In this document: piece after piece, positions 26,001 to 33,081 of the stretch
Numbering within the stretch: the first letter of the stretch is position 1
Layout of the letters: each line of letters opens with the position of its first letter
NCBI GenBank assembly: GCA_031288055.1
Contig: JAITSD010000014.1
Coordinates: 1-50,622, forward strand
DNA from: Candidatus Opitulatrix roisinitermitis
GTDB taxonomy: Bacteria > Actinomycetota > Actinomycetes > Actinomycetales > Bifidobacteriaceae
DNA length: 50,622 nt
Direction of reading: 5' to 3'
Position numbers and translations under genes: made by a program
The notes under the pieces: model-generated
What the model saw: the letters and a program-made list of their open reading frames with translations, nothing else
Databases searched by the model: none
What the model was told of the DNA's origin: nothing

Positions 26001-26828
26001 ATGGTACAAGCTCTTTATAATCGTTTAACCACAGAGGAGCTTTTGGCTAAAGAAAAAACCCGTTATCAAAAGAAGTTAGAGGATTACGGGTTCGGGTATG
26101 GGTTTTTTGAAAAATATAAAAGATTTTCTCGTATTCCGGTGATAATAATTTGTTTAATAACATTAATATCTTATGCTTTGCCAATTATTTTTTGGGATAT
26201 GCCAGCAAATTATGATTTTGCTTTTTTGATAATTTTTAATATAACATGGATTTTTTTAGCTATAGATTATTTTATAAGGTTGATTTTAGCTAAAAAGAAA
26301 GGTCAGTTTATTGTTAAAAACATTTTAGATTTAATTGCTATAGCTATTCCGCAAGTTCGTCCTTTAAGATTAATTAGACTTTTAACTTTATTTACTTTGT
26401 TTAGAAAATCAGTTAAAGTTAATCAGTTAAACGAATTAATTCTTTACACAATTTATTCTTTTGGTTTAATCACTGTAATTGGGGGTTTGGCTTTAACAGA
26501 CTGCGAACATGATGCCCCAAATACAACAATTCATAACGCTTGGGATGGTTTATATTTGGCAATTCAATCTATCACTTTAGCTGGTTCAGGCACTCATAGT
26601 CCTGCGACTTATCAAGGTCAAATTATATCTTCTATATTAATGATTATAGGGGTTATTTTATTAGGTGTTAGTGCTAGAATAGGCGTGGCATTTTTTATGC
26701 GTAAAACTAGGCGAGATAATATAGAATATACTTTATCACATGCTGAGGCTATTAAAACAATGGATCAATATCGTCAATTAAAGAAAAATATAAATAAAGC
26801 TTTGGACGATGAAGATATTGAATCGTGA
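26001..26828 (+). CDS. Voltage-gated-type ion channel with unusual selectivity filter
   Basis: A 275-residue protein with the plan of a six-helix cation channel: hydrophobic segments near 48-70, 76-96, 110-118, a short S4-like helix with spaced arginines (RPLRLIRLLTLFTLFRK, about 118-134), S5 near 147-167, a pore helix WDGLYLAIQSIT and S6 near 210-232. The filter position reads TLAGSGTHSP (192-201), where potassium channels have TVGYGD; the Tyr and Asp are replaced. The C-terminal tail is short, without an RCK domain. No strong Shine-Dalgarno is seen. Ion selectivity is therefore open. It may be cotranscribed with rpmA. Confidence 0.75.
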   Translation: MVQALYNRLTTEELLAKEKTRYQKKLEDYGFGYGFFEKYKRFSRIPVIIICLITLISYALPIIFWDMPANYDFAFLIIFNITWIFLAIDYFIRLILAKKKGQFIVKNILDLIAIAIPQVRPLRLIRLLTLFTLFRKSVKVNQLNELILYTIYSFGLITVIGGLALTDCEHDAPNTTIHNAWDGLYLAIQSITLAGSGTHSPATYQGQIISSILMIIGVILLGVSARIGVAFFMRKTRRDNIEYTLSHAEAIKTMDQYRQLKKNINKALDDEDIES

Positions 26829-26868
26829 CCAGGATATTGGATAGTAAATACCGCCAAATAAGCCTTAG

Positions 26869-27630
26869 TTAATTTTTGACGTAATTGCCGCTGCTGATAC
26901 TTAAATAATCTTCTAATGGCTTGTCGCTTTTAAAAACTTCTGTGGCTAAAGCTTGTCCTAAATATCTTAGATGCCAAGGTTCGCCTTTATAACCAGTTAT
27001 GTTTTGCCATTGATCTCGATAGCGAATAATAAAACCGAAATTATGAGCATTTTGTGCTACCCAATCATTATAATAATCATAAGTTTTGTCATCGCCTCTA
27101 TACAAAGTTTCGTCAGTGACTCTTAAATCAAAAGCCAATCCAGTTTGATGCTCAGAGTAGCCAGGTCGGGCGGAAAAATCGTCAGCAAATTGTTTGCCGT
27201 TTTCAGCCATATATTCATCATAAACCCCCATTTGATATTCATAATTTCTAAAACCGCTATAATCGGAAACTAGATGTGAAGCATATTTGTCGTTAGATTT
27301 TTGACCGGCTTCAATTAATTCTTTTAAATGTGCAGCAGCTTCAGGATTTTCACCAGGATTATAATCTTTTGGTAGAGGATGTTTTTTATCAGCAATTATC
27401 ACGCCATTTATAGAGAAGGGTTGTTTTATGGTTTCAGGAGTTTCAGGAGTTTCACCTAAAAATTGGGGTTTGTCTTTAATATATTGGTTATGACCAGATT
27501 CAATATTATTAATTTGATTTTGTAGGTGGTAAATTTCTTGATAACTATTATAATTTAAAAAAGCTAAAAGGCCAGTAGCAATTACTAGAATTAATGCCAG
27601 ACCGATAAATAGGAGTTTTTTAATTTTCAT
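26869..27630 (-). CDS. VanY-type D-alanyl-D-alanine carboxypeptidase
   Basis: A membrane-anchored zinc peptidase that trims the terminal D-Ala from peptidoglycan stem peptides. The 253 residues begin with a signal anchor helix (about 5-27). The catalytic domain has SGFRNYEYQ, the zinc motif SEHQTGLAFDLR (SxHxxGxAxD) and EPWHLRYLG with the third ligand and catalytic Glu. All active-site motifs are intact. It lies outside the cytoplasm. The gene is divergent from the next across only 38 bp, each with its own leaderless promoter. Confidence 0.92.
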   Translation of the reverse strand: MKIKKLLFIGLALILVIATGLLAFLNYNSYQEIYHLQNQINNIESGHNQYIKDKPQFLGETPETPETIKQPFSINGVIIADKKHPLPKDYNPGENPEAAAHLKELIEAGQKSNDKYASHLVSDYSGFRNYEYQMGVYDEYMAENGKQFADDFSARPGYSEHQTGLAFDLRVTDETLYRGDDKTYDYYNDWVAQNAHNFGFIIRYRDQWQNITGYKGEPWHLRYLGQALATEVFKSDKPLEDYLSISSGNYVKN

Positions 27631-27636
27631 ATAATA

Positions 27637-27645
27637 ATATTATCA
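27637..27645 (-). promoter_or_regulatory. Leaderless extended -10 promoter of the vanY-like gene
   Basis: Minus-strand TGATAATAT; TAATAT ends 6 nt before the ATG at 27630. Confidence 0.65.
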
Positions 27646-27653
27646 CTTTTTAT

Positions 27654-27662
27654 TGCTATATT
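27654..27662 (+). promoter_or_regulatory. Leaderless extended -10 promoter of the Pr6Pr-like gene
   Basis: TGCTATATT; TATATT ends 6 nt before the ATG at 27669. The two divergent -10 elements lie 8 bp apart, so two polymerases could hardly bind at once. Confidence 0.65.
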
Positions 27663-27668
27663 TAAAGT

Positions 27669-28316
27669 ATGTATATAAAATCTAAACCGTTCATTATAGG
27701 TTACAGAATCGTAATTAGCTTACTGTGTGCTGCTGGTATAATTTTAAATTATTTTCAATATTCTAATAATGTTTTTAACTTATTATCTTATTTTACTATT
27801 TTGAGTAATATATTTGTGTTAATTTATATAATTTGGGCATTATATAACACAATTAATAAAGGTGTGGAATTTGAAGAAAAATTGTTTATTAAAGGGGCTG
27901 TATTATTATATATTATGATAACTTTTTTGATTTTCTTTTTAGTTTTAAGGCCAACTATGGTTGATAGTAGTGATATTAAATATTTATCCTCGCCGGCTAA
28001 TGCTTTAGCTCATTATGTTACGCCATGGTTGTTTTTCTTTGATTATTTACTTTTTTCCAGAAAGGGTTTATGGCATAAATTATATCCAATTAAGTGGATG
28101 GCTTTTCCATTAATTTATTTTGCTTTTTGTATAATTAGGGCACAGTTTTTATTTTTTGATAGCGGTTTGCGTTATCCATATTTTTTTATGGATTTTAATT
28201 CTCAGCCTCTATCACAAGTTTTAACTAATGTTGTAGTTATGATTATTGAATTTATAGTTTTGGGCTATGTATTTTACGCCCTTGATTATTTTTTAGGCAA
28301 ATTTACTAAGCGATAG
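27669..28316 (+). CDS. Pr6Pr-like six-helix membrane protein
   Basis: A 215-residue protein with six hydrophobic segments (about 10-27, 36-58, 75-97, 112-128, 138-160 and 182-205). FTILSNIFVLIYIIW, NALAHYVTPWLFFFDYLLF and YPYFFMDFNSQ are like the actinobacterial Pr6Pr/FAR-17a/AIG1-like group, which is uncharacterised in bacteria; eukaryotic relatives hydrolyse fatty-acid esters of hydroxy fatty acids. The conserved His (in AHYVTPW) and Thr (in FTILSN) agree with that superfamily from memory. Function is a guess. The 152-bp gap downstream is AT-rich and holds only the next promoter. Confidence 0.6.
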   Translation: MYIKSKPFIIGYRIVISLLCAAGIILNYFQYSNNVFNLLSYFTILSNIFVLIYIIWALYNTINKGVEFEEKLFIKGAVLLYIMITFLIFFLVLRPTMVDSSDIKYLSSPANALAHYVTPWLFFFDYLLFSRKGLWHKLYPIKWMAFPLIYFAFCIIRAQFLFFDSGLRYPYFFMDFNSQPLSQVLTNVVVMIIEFIVLGYVFYALDYFLGKFTKR

Positions 28317-28453
28317 ATATAATAAAAAATATAAATACACTAAAAAGCATAGACATAATAAAAAATAAACTATAGAAAATTAAAATAAAGTTAAATTAGA
28401 AAAAAAATTTAATTAATTAGTAAAAAAGTTATTTTATAGCTAATAAATAAAAC

Positions 28454-28462
28454 TGCTATAAT
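28454..28462 (+). promoter_or_regulatory. Leaderless extended -10 promoter of the 63-aa gene
   Basis: TGCTATAAT, a consensus extended -10; the hexamer ends 6 nt before the ATG at 28469. Confidence 0.7.
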
Positions 28463-28468
28463 TTAAAT

Positions 28469-28660
28469 ATGCCTTTTTTAGAAATAATCACCATTGTAAC
28501 TGTTTTATCAGCGGTTGTTATTTCGGCTATAATTGGTTTTTTGTGTTTTCGAACAGCTTTAGCCCTTTTGAAAGACCCTCAAGAAGAAGCCTTACGAAAA
28601 ATTAAGCCCTTCGGACTTTTTCAGAAACCTCGCCAAACACAATCCAGAAAAGCTAAGTAA
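28469..28660 (+). CDS. Small single-pass membrane protein, 63 aa, unknown
   Basis: A hydrophobic helix (about 3-35, FLEIITIVTVLSAVVISAII) is followed by a basic cytoplasmic tail (FQKPRQTQSRKAK). I do not recognise a family. The consensus promoter at exact leaderless spacing makes it a credible gene despite its size. Its stop is 2 bp before the GTG start of the nitrobindin-like gene, so the two are probably translated together, which suggests that the protein could act as a membrane anchor or partner for it. Confidence 0.65.
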   Translation: MPFLEIITIVTVLSAVVISAIIGFLCFRTALALLKDPQEEALRKIKPFGLFQKPRQTQSRKAK

Positions 28661-28662
28661 TA

Positions 28663-29217
28663 GTGGTTTTCACAATTCCAGAAAGCTTATCTAAAAAACT
28701 TTATCCTGTTAGTTGGCTTTTAGGTGCTTGGCAAGGCAAAGGTGTTTTAGCCGAAGATTCAAAAGATTATAAGGAATTTGATATAGCTATGGATTTTAGT
28801 GACAATAAGCAGAATTTAAAATATAATGCTAAAATTATTTATCAAACAAAAACTTTTTTATCTGAAAAAGGTTTTTTAGAAGTTTTAGGCTCTTTAGATA
28901 ATAGAGATATTTTACCAGATGAATTAAAAACTGATAAAACAACGCCGTTTTGGAAATTAACTTGGAAACTTAATAATAGTCATAATTATAAAACTAATTA
29001 TTTAGGTTGGGTTAGTAATGGTCGTATGGAGTTTAATTCTGAATCAATTCTGAATTCAAATAAACTTACAGATGTTTTAGCATCTAAAAGAATGATAGGT
29101 TACATAAAGGGCGATCTATATTATGCTTGGGATTTAGCCACCAAACCAAAAATACAAACAACGGATAAAACTAAATTGAAAAGTTATATTAGTGCCGTTT
29201 TAAATAAAAAAGATTAA
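28663..29217 (+). CDS. FABP family / nitrobindin-like beta-barrel protein
   Basis: A 184-residue protein of the actinobacterial FABP/nitrobindin family (heme-binding beta barrel, DUF1794/THAP4-like). The N-terminal PVSWLLGAWQGKG and the C-terminal LTDVLASKRMIGYIKGDLYYAWDLAT are diagnostic. Characterised members bind heme and react with NO or peroxynitrite. The heme-ligand His expected in the final HLSAxL motif is Tyr here (LKSYISAVL), by motif alignment in my head. It begins with GTG 2 bp after the preceding stop and has no promoter of its own. Role is probably redox or NO related, but ligand binding is unproven. Confidence 0.85.
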   Translation: MVFTIPESLSKKLYPVSWLLGAWQGKGVLAEDSKDYKEFDIAMDFSDNKQNLKYNAKIIYQTKTFLSEKGFLEVLGSLDNRDILPDELKTDKTTPFWKLTWKLNNSHNYKTNYLGWVSNGRMEFNSESILNSNKLTDVLASKRMIGYIKGDLYYAWDLATKPKIQTTDKTKLKSYISAVLNKKD

Positions 29218-29224
29218 ATTAGTC

Positions 29225-29230
29225 TATAAT
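29225..29230 (+). promoter_or_regulatory. -10 box of the ppdK promoter
   Basis: TATAAT lies 85 nt before the ppdK ATG. The leader is long for this window and carries the Shine-Dalgarno AAGGAG and an inverted repeat. Confidence 0.5.
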
Positions 29231-29240
29231 GTATTTAGAC

Positions 29241-29259
29241 ATAAAAATGTGATTTTTAT
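29241..29259 (+). promoter_or_regulatory. Inverted repeat in the ppdK leader, candidate operator
   Basis: Perfect 8-bp arms ATAAAAAT and ATTTTTAT flank GTG, about 5 nt beyond the predicted transcription start. The position fits a repressor site; a small RNA hairpin is also possible. Confidence 0.35.
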
Positions 29260-29315
29260 CGCAAAAAGGAATAATTAAATACAGCAAATGAAATGTTGAA
29301 CCAAAAGGAGAAAAA

Positions 29316-31979
29316 ATGACTAAAAAGTTTGTTTATAAGTTTTCAGAGGGTAATGCTAGTATGCGTAATTTATTGGGGGGTAAAGGAGCTAATTTAGCTG
29401 AAATGACAGTTTTAGAACTGCCGGTCCCTAGAGGTTTCACTGTTACTACTGAAGCCTGTACAAAATATTATGATGATGAAAAAACTATAGATCCAGACAT
29501 AAAATCTGAAATATTTAATAATTTAAAAGATCTGGAAAAAACCACTAAAAAAACTCTTGGTTCAGTTGAAAACCCGTTGTTAGTTTCTGTTAGATCTGGT
29601 GCTAGGGCTTCTATGCCGGGCATGATGGATACTATTTTAAATCTAGGTTTAAATGATGAAGTTGTTAAATCATTTGCCAAATTAACTAATAATCCTCGAT
29701 TTGCTTATGATTCTTATCGTCGTTTTATTCAGATGTTTTCAGATGTGGTGGTGGAATTAGATAAGGCTAGGTTTGAAGAAATTATTGATCAAATGAAAGA
29801 GTCAAGAAAAATTAAATTAGATACTGAATTTACAGCTGAAGATTTGCAGGAAATGATTAAAAAGTTTAAAGCTTTTTTTAAAGAAATTAAAGGTTATGAT
29901 TTTCCACAAGACCCTAAAGAGCAGTTAATTCAAGCTGTGGAAGCAGTTTTTAGATCGTGGGATAATCCTAGAGCTAATGTTTATCGCAAAATGAATGAAA
30001 TACCTTATTCTTGGGGCACTGCAGTTAATGTTCAAGAGATGGTTTTTGGTAATATGGGTGATGATTCTGGTACAGGTGTGGCTTTTACTAGAAGTCCATC
30101 GACGGGTGAGGACAAATTATTTGGCGAGTTTTTAATAAATGCTCAAGGCGAGGATGTGGTGGCGGGCATTCGTACACCTATGCATATTGATAAATTAGCT
30201 GAAGTTATGCCGGCTGTTTATAAAGAGTTTACCAATATCGCTCAAAGACTAGAAAAGCACTACCACGATATGCAAGATATGGAGTTTACTATTGAAAAAG
30301 GTAAACTTTTTATGTTACAAACTCGTAATGGTAAAAGAACAGCCAATGCGGCTTTGAGAATTGCTGTGGAGATGGTTAAAGAAAATATGATAACTCAAAA
30401 ACAAGCTTTATTATCAATTGATCCTAAACAGCTTGACAGTCTTTTACATCCGCGATTTGACGATGCTAAGATTGCTAATATAAAACCTTTAGGTTCTGGC
30501 TTGCCAGCTTCTCCAGGTGCTGCCACAGGTCAGGTGGTATTTAATGCTAATGATGCTGTGAAGTGGAAAGAGGCTGGTAAAAAAATTATTTTAGTGCGGT
30601 TAGAAACTTCACCAGAGGATATTGAAGGTATGAACGCTGCTCAAGGTATTTTAACTGTTAGAGGCGGTATGACATCTCATGCGGCTGTGGTGGCTAGAGG
30701 TATGGGTGTTTGTTGCGTGGCCGGAGCAGGTGAAATAAAAATGGATGAAGTTGGTAAAAACTTTGAGCTAGGTGGCCTAAATATTAAAGAGGGTGATTGG
30801 ATTTCACTAGATGGTTCCACAGGTAATATTTACAAAGATAAGTTGCCGACTCAAAAAGCCAGTTTATCTGGTGATTTAGCTAAAGTTATGCGTTGGGCTG
30901 ATAATTATAGAGAGTTATCAGTTCGAGCCAATGCTGAAACTGTGCCAGATGCTCGTCAGGCTTTAGAGTTTGGGGCTGAGGGTATAGGACTTTGCCGCAC
31001 AGAACATATGTTTTTTGGAGCAGATCGTATTAAAACTATGCGTGAAATGATTATTGCCTCAAGTCTTGAGGAAAGGCAAATAGCTTTGGATAAATTATTA
31101 CCTTTACAAAGAGGCGATTTTGAAGAGTTGTTTACTATTATGGAGGGTAGAAGTGTCACAATTAGACTTCTAGATCCGCCATTACATGAGTTTTTGCCTC
31201 ATGATAAAGAGGGCATGGAGATTTTGGCTGGTGATTTAAAAATGCCTTATAAAGATGTGGCAGATAGAATTAGTTCCCTAAAAGAAATTAATCCAATGAT
31301 GGGCTTCAGGGGTTGTCGTTTGTCGGTCAAATATCCTGAAATTACTCGTATGCAGATAAGGGCTATTATTGAAGCGGCTTTAAATCTACAAGCTAAAAAA
31401 ATAACAGTTGTGCCTGAAATTATGATTCCTTTAATTGGTTCTAAAAAAGAGCTAGATTATGTTAAAGACTTAGTTATTACGCAGGCTAACGAAACTATTA
31501 TGGAACGCAAAACTAAACTAAATTATTTTGTTGGTTCTATGATAGAAATACCTAAAGCTTGTGTAATTGCAGACGAATTAGCTGAACAAGCTGAGTTTTT
31601 TTCGTTTGGTACAAACGATTTAACCCAATTAGGTTTTGGTTTTTCGCGTGATGATGCTGCTATGTTTTTAGAGTCATATTATGATAAAAAAATATTTGAA
31701 TCAGATCCATTTGAAAAATTAGATCAAGAAGGTATTGGTCCTTTAGTACAAATGGCAGTTGATAAAGCTAAGCAGACTAAAAAAGATATTAAGTTAGGTA
31801 TATGCGGTGAACACGGCGGTGATCCATCATCAATTGAGTTTTTTCACTTAGCTGGTTTGGACTATGTGTCCTGTTCGCCTTTTCGTGTGCCAGTGGCTCG
31901 TTTGGCTGCTGCTCAGAGTGCTTTAAGAAATCCGCGAAATAAATTTGTGGAAAGTTTAATTGAAGCTGGAAATATTTAA
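29316..31979 (+). CDS. ppdK: Pyruvate, phosphate dikinase
   Basis: Interconverts pyruvate + ATP + Pi and PEP + AMP + PPi in the cytoplasm. The 887 residues form the standard three parts: the N-terminal ATP-grasp domain (GGKGANLAEM, SVRSGARASMPGMMDTILN), the swivelling phosphohistidine domain (GILTVRGGMTSHAAVVARGMG, catalytic His in TSHA), and the C-terminal PEP/pyruvate barrel (FGTNDLTQLGFGFSRDDA, LGICGEHGGDP with the catalytic Cys). Length and motifs are complete. The Shine-Dalgarno AAGGAG precedes the ATG. In low-energy fermenters the enzyme often runs towards ATP, saving energy from PPi. It is likely a central-carbon enzyme feeding on the pentose catabolism implied by the xylan locus. Confidence 0.97.
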   Translation: MTKKFVYKFSEGNASMRNLLGGKGANLAEMTVLELPVPRGFTVTTEACTKYYDDEKTIDPDIKSEIFNNLKDLEKTTKKTLGSVENPLLVSVRSGARASMPGMMDTILNLGLNDEVVKSFAKLTNNPRFAYDSYRRFIQMFSDVVVELDKARFEEIIDQMKESRKIKLDTEFTAEDLQEMIKKFKAFFKEIKGYDFPQDPKEQLIQAVEAVFRSWDNPRANVYRKMNEIPYSWGTAVNVQEMVFGNMGDDSGTGVAFTRSPSTGEDKLFGEFLINAQGEDVVAGIRTPMHIDKLAEVMPAVYKEFTNIAQRLEKHYHDMQDMEFTIEKGKLFMLQTRNGKRTANAALRIAVEMVKENMITQKQALLSIDPKQLDSLLHPRFDDAKIANIKPLGSGLPASPGAATGQVVFNANDAVKWKEAGKKIILVRLETSPEDIEGMNAAQGILTVRGGMTSHAAVVARGMGVCCVAGAGEIKMDEVGKNFELGGLNIKEGDWISLDGSTGNIYKDKLPTQKASLSGDLAKVMRWADNYRELSVRANAETVPDARQALEFGAEGIGLCRTEHMFFGADRIKTMREMIIASSLEERQIALDKLLPLQRGDFEELFTIMEGRSVTIRLLDPPLHEFLPHDKEGMEILAGDLKMPYKDVADRISSLKEINPMMGFRGCRLSVKYPEITRMQIRAIIEAALNLQAKKITVVPEIMIPLIGSKKELDYVKDLVITQANETIMERKTKLNYFVGSMIEIPKACVIADELAEQAEFFSFGTNDLTQLGFGFSRDDAAMFLESYYDKKIFESDPFEKLDQEGIGPLVQMAVDKAKQTKKDIKLGICGEHGGDPSSIEFFHLAGLDYVSCSPFRVPVARLAAAQSALRNPRNKFVESLIEAGNI

Positions 31980-32020
31980 AGTTTTTTAGTTTAAAAGTTG
32001 GTTGAAAGGATAATTTTTTA

Positions 32021-33031
32021 TTGCGAAAAATAGTTAGTGCTATATCTTTAATAGCGGTTGTTATAATTGTCTATTTAGCACGCTATCAACTATTAGAAGC
32101 ATTTTATCTATTTTGGCGAGTTAATATTTGGTGGTTAATTTGTCTTTTACCGTTGCAACTTTTAGTTTATTATTCTATGAGTGAAACAGGTATAAGTTAT
32201 TTAGAACAAAATCGGCAAATAAAACCAATTTCATGGTGGACAAAAATTAAAATTGCTTTAGAATTAAACTTTGTTAATCATATTTTACCTTCTGGCGGAG
32301 CGTCGGGTATAGGTTATGGTATATGGCGTTTAAAAACTGTTGGTGTGGAAAAAACACATAGTACGCTAGCTCAAATGATTAGATTAGTGGCTGGTTATGT
32401 GGCTTATGTGCCAGTTTTAATAATATGTGTTATTCTCTCAATAGTTAGTGAATCAAACCATTATATTTTGGAAACAATCGCTACAATAATTGTGGTTTTT
32501 TCTTTGGTTGGACTAATTTGGTTAGGTTTTATGTTAACTAAAAGAGATAGATTAACCATTATGGCAACAAATATTGTTAGATTTGTTAATTTATTTATTC
32601 GTCACATAACTTTTAAAAAAGTTAATCAGGCAATTTCTGAGATTAAATGGATTAAAACACTAGAGATTTTTGCTGATGATTATAATAAACTTTTTTCTGA
32701 AAAACAGTTACTTTTAAAACCGCTTATGTGGGGTCTATTTTGGATTATGGGCGATACTTTAATGTTTGAAATAACCTTTTTAGCCCTAGGACAGCCTATT
32801 GATTTAACAGCTATTTTTTTGGCTTATGGTTTTGCTGGTGTTAGTGGTTTTGTTTTTATGACACCAGGCGGAGCTGGAGCCTATGAAACAGCTTTTGTGT
32901 TTATTTTAGTTTGGTGCGGAATACAAGCTCCTTTAGCTACCACAGGTGTTATTTTAACCCGTACAATTTTAATGTTTTGCACTTTAGCCACAGGAGCTTA
33001 TTTTTATCATAAAGCTTTACGCAAAGCCTAA
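32021..33031 (+). CDS. Lysylphosphatidylglycerol synthase TM-region / UPF0104 flippase-like protein
   Basis: A 336-residue integral membrane protein with about eight helices. The motif LNFVNHILPSGGASGIGYGIW and the late FAGVSGFVFMTPGGAGAYETAFV match the two conserved Pro/Gly motifs of the UPF0104/AglD/MprF N-terminal family, whose members include lipid flippases. No lysyl-transferase domain is attached. The start is TTG with GAAAGGA upstream. It lies 41 bp after ppdK and just before the wall-polymer genes, where it may translocate a lipid-linked precursor. Confidence 0.82.
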   Translation: MRKIVSAISLIAVVIIVYLARYQLLEAFYLFWRVNIWWLICLLPLQLLVYYSMSETGISYLEQNRQIKPISWWTKIKIALELNFVNHILPSGGASGIGYGIWRLKTVGVEKTHSTLAQMIRLVAGYVAYVPVLIICVILSIVSESNHYILETIATIIVVFSLVGLIWLGFMLTKRDRLTIMATNIVRFVNLFIRHITFKKVNQAISEIKWIKTLEIFADDYNKLFSEKQLLLKPLMWGLFWIMGDTLMFEITFLALGQPIDLTAIFLAYGFAGVSGFVFMTPGGAGAYETAFVFILVWCGIQAPLATTGVILTRTILMFCTLATGAYFYHKALRKA

Positions 33032-33066
33032 TTTTTTAGCTTCTGTCTAATGGTTTAAGGCCGTTG

Positions 33067-33075
33067 TGATAGAAT
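33067..33075 (+). promoter_or_regulatory. Leaderless extended -10 promoter of the GlfT2-like gene
   Basis: TGATAGAAT; TAGAAT ends 6 nt before the ATG at 33082. It likely drives the polymer operon up to 40355. Confidence 0.65.
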
Positions 33076-33081
33076 TAAAGT

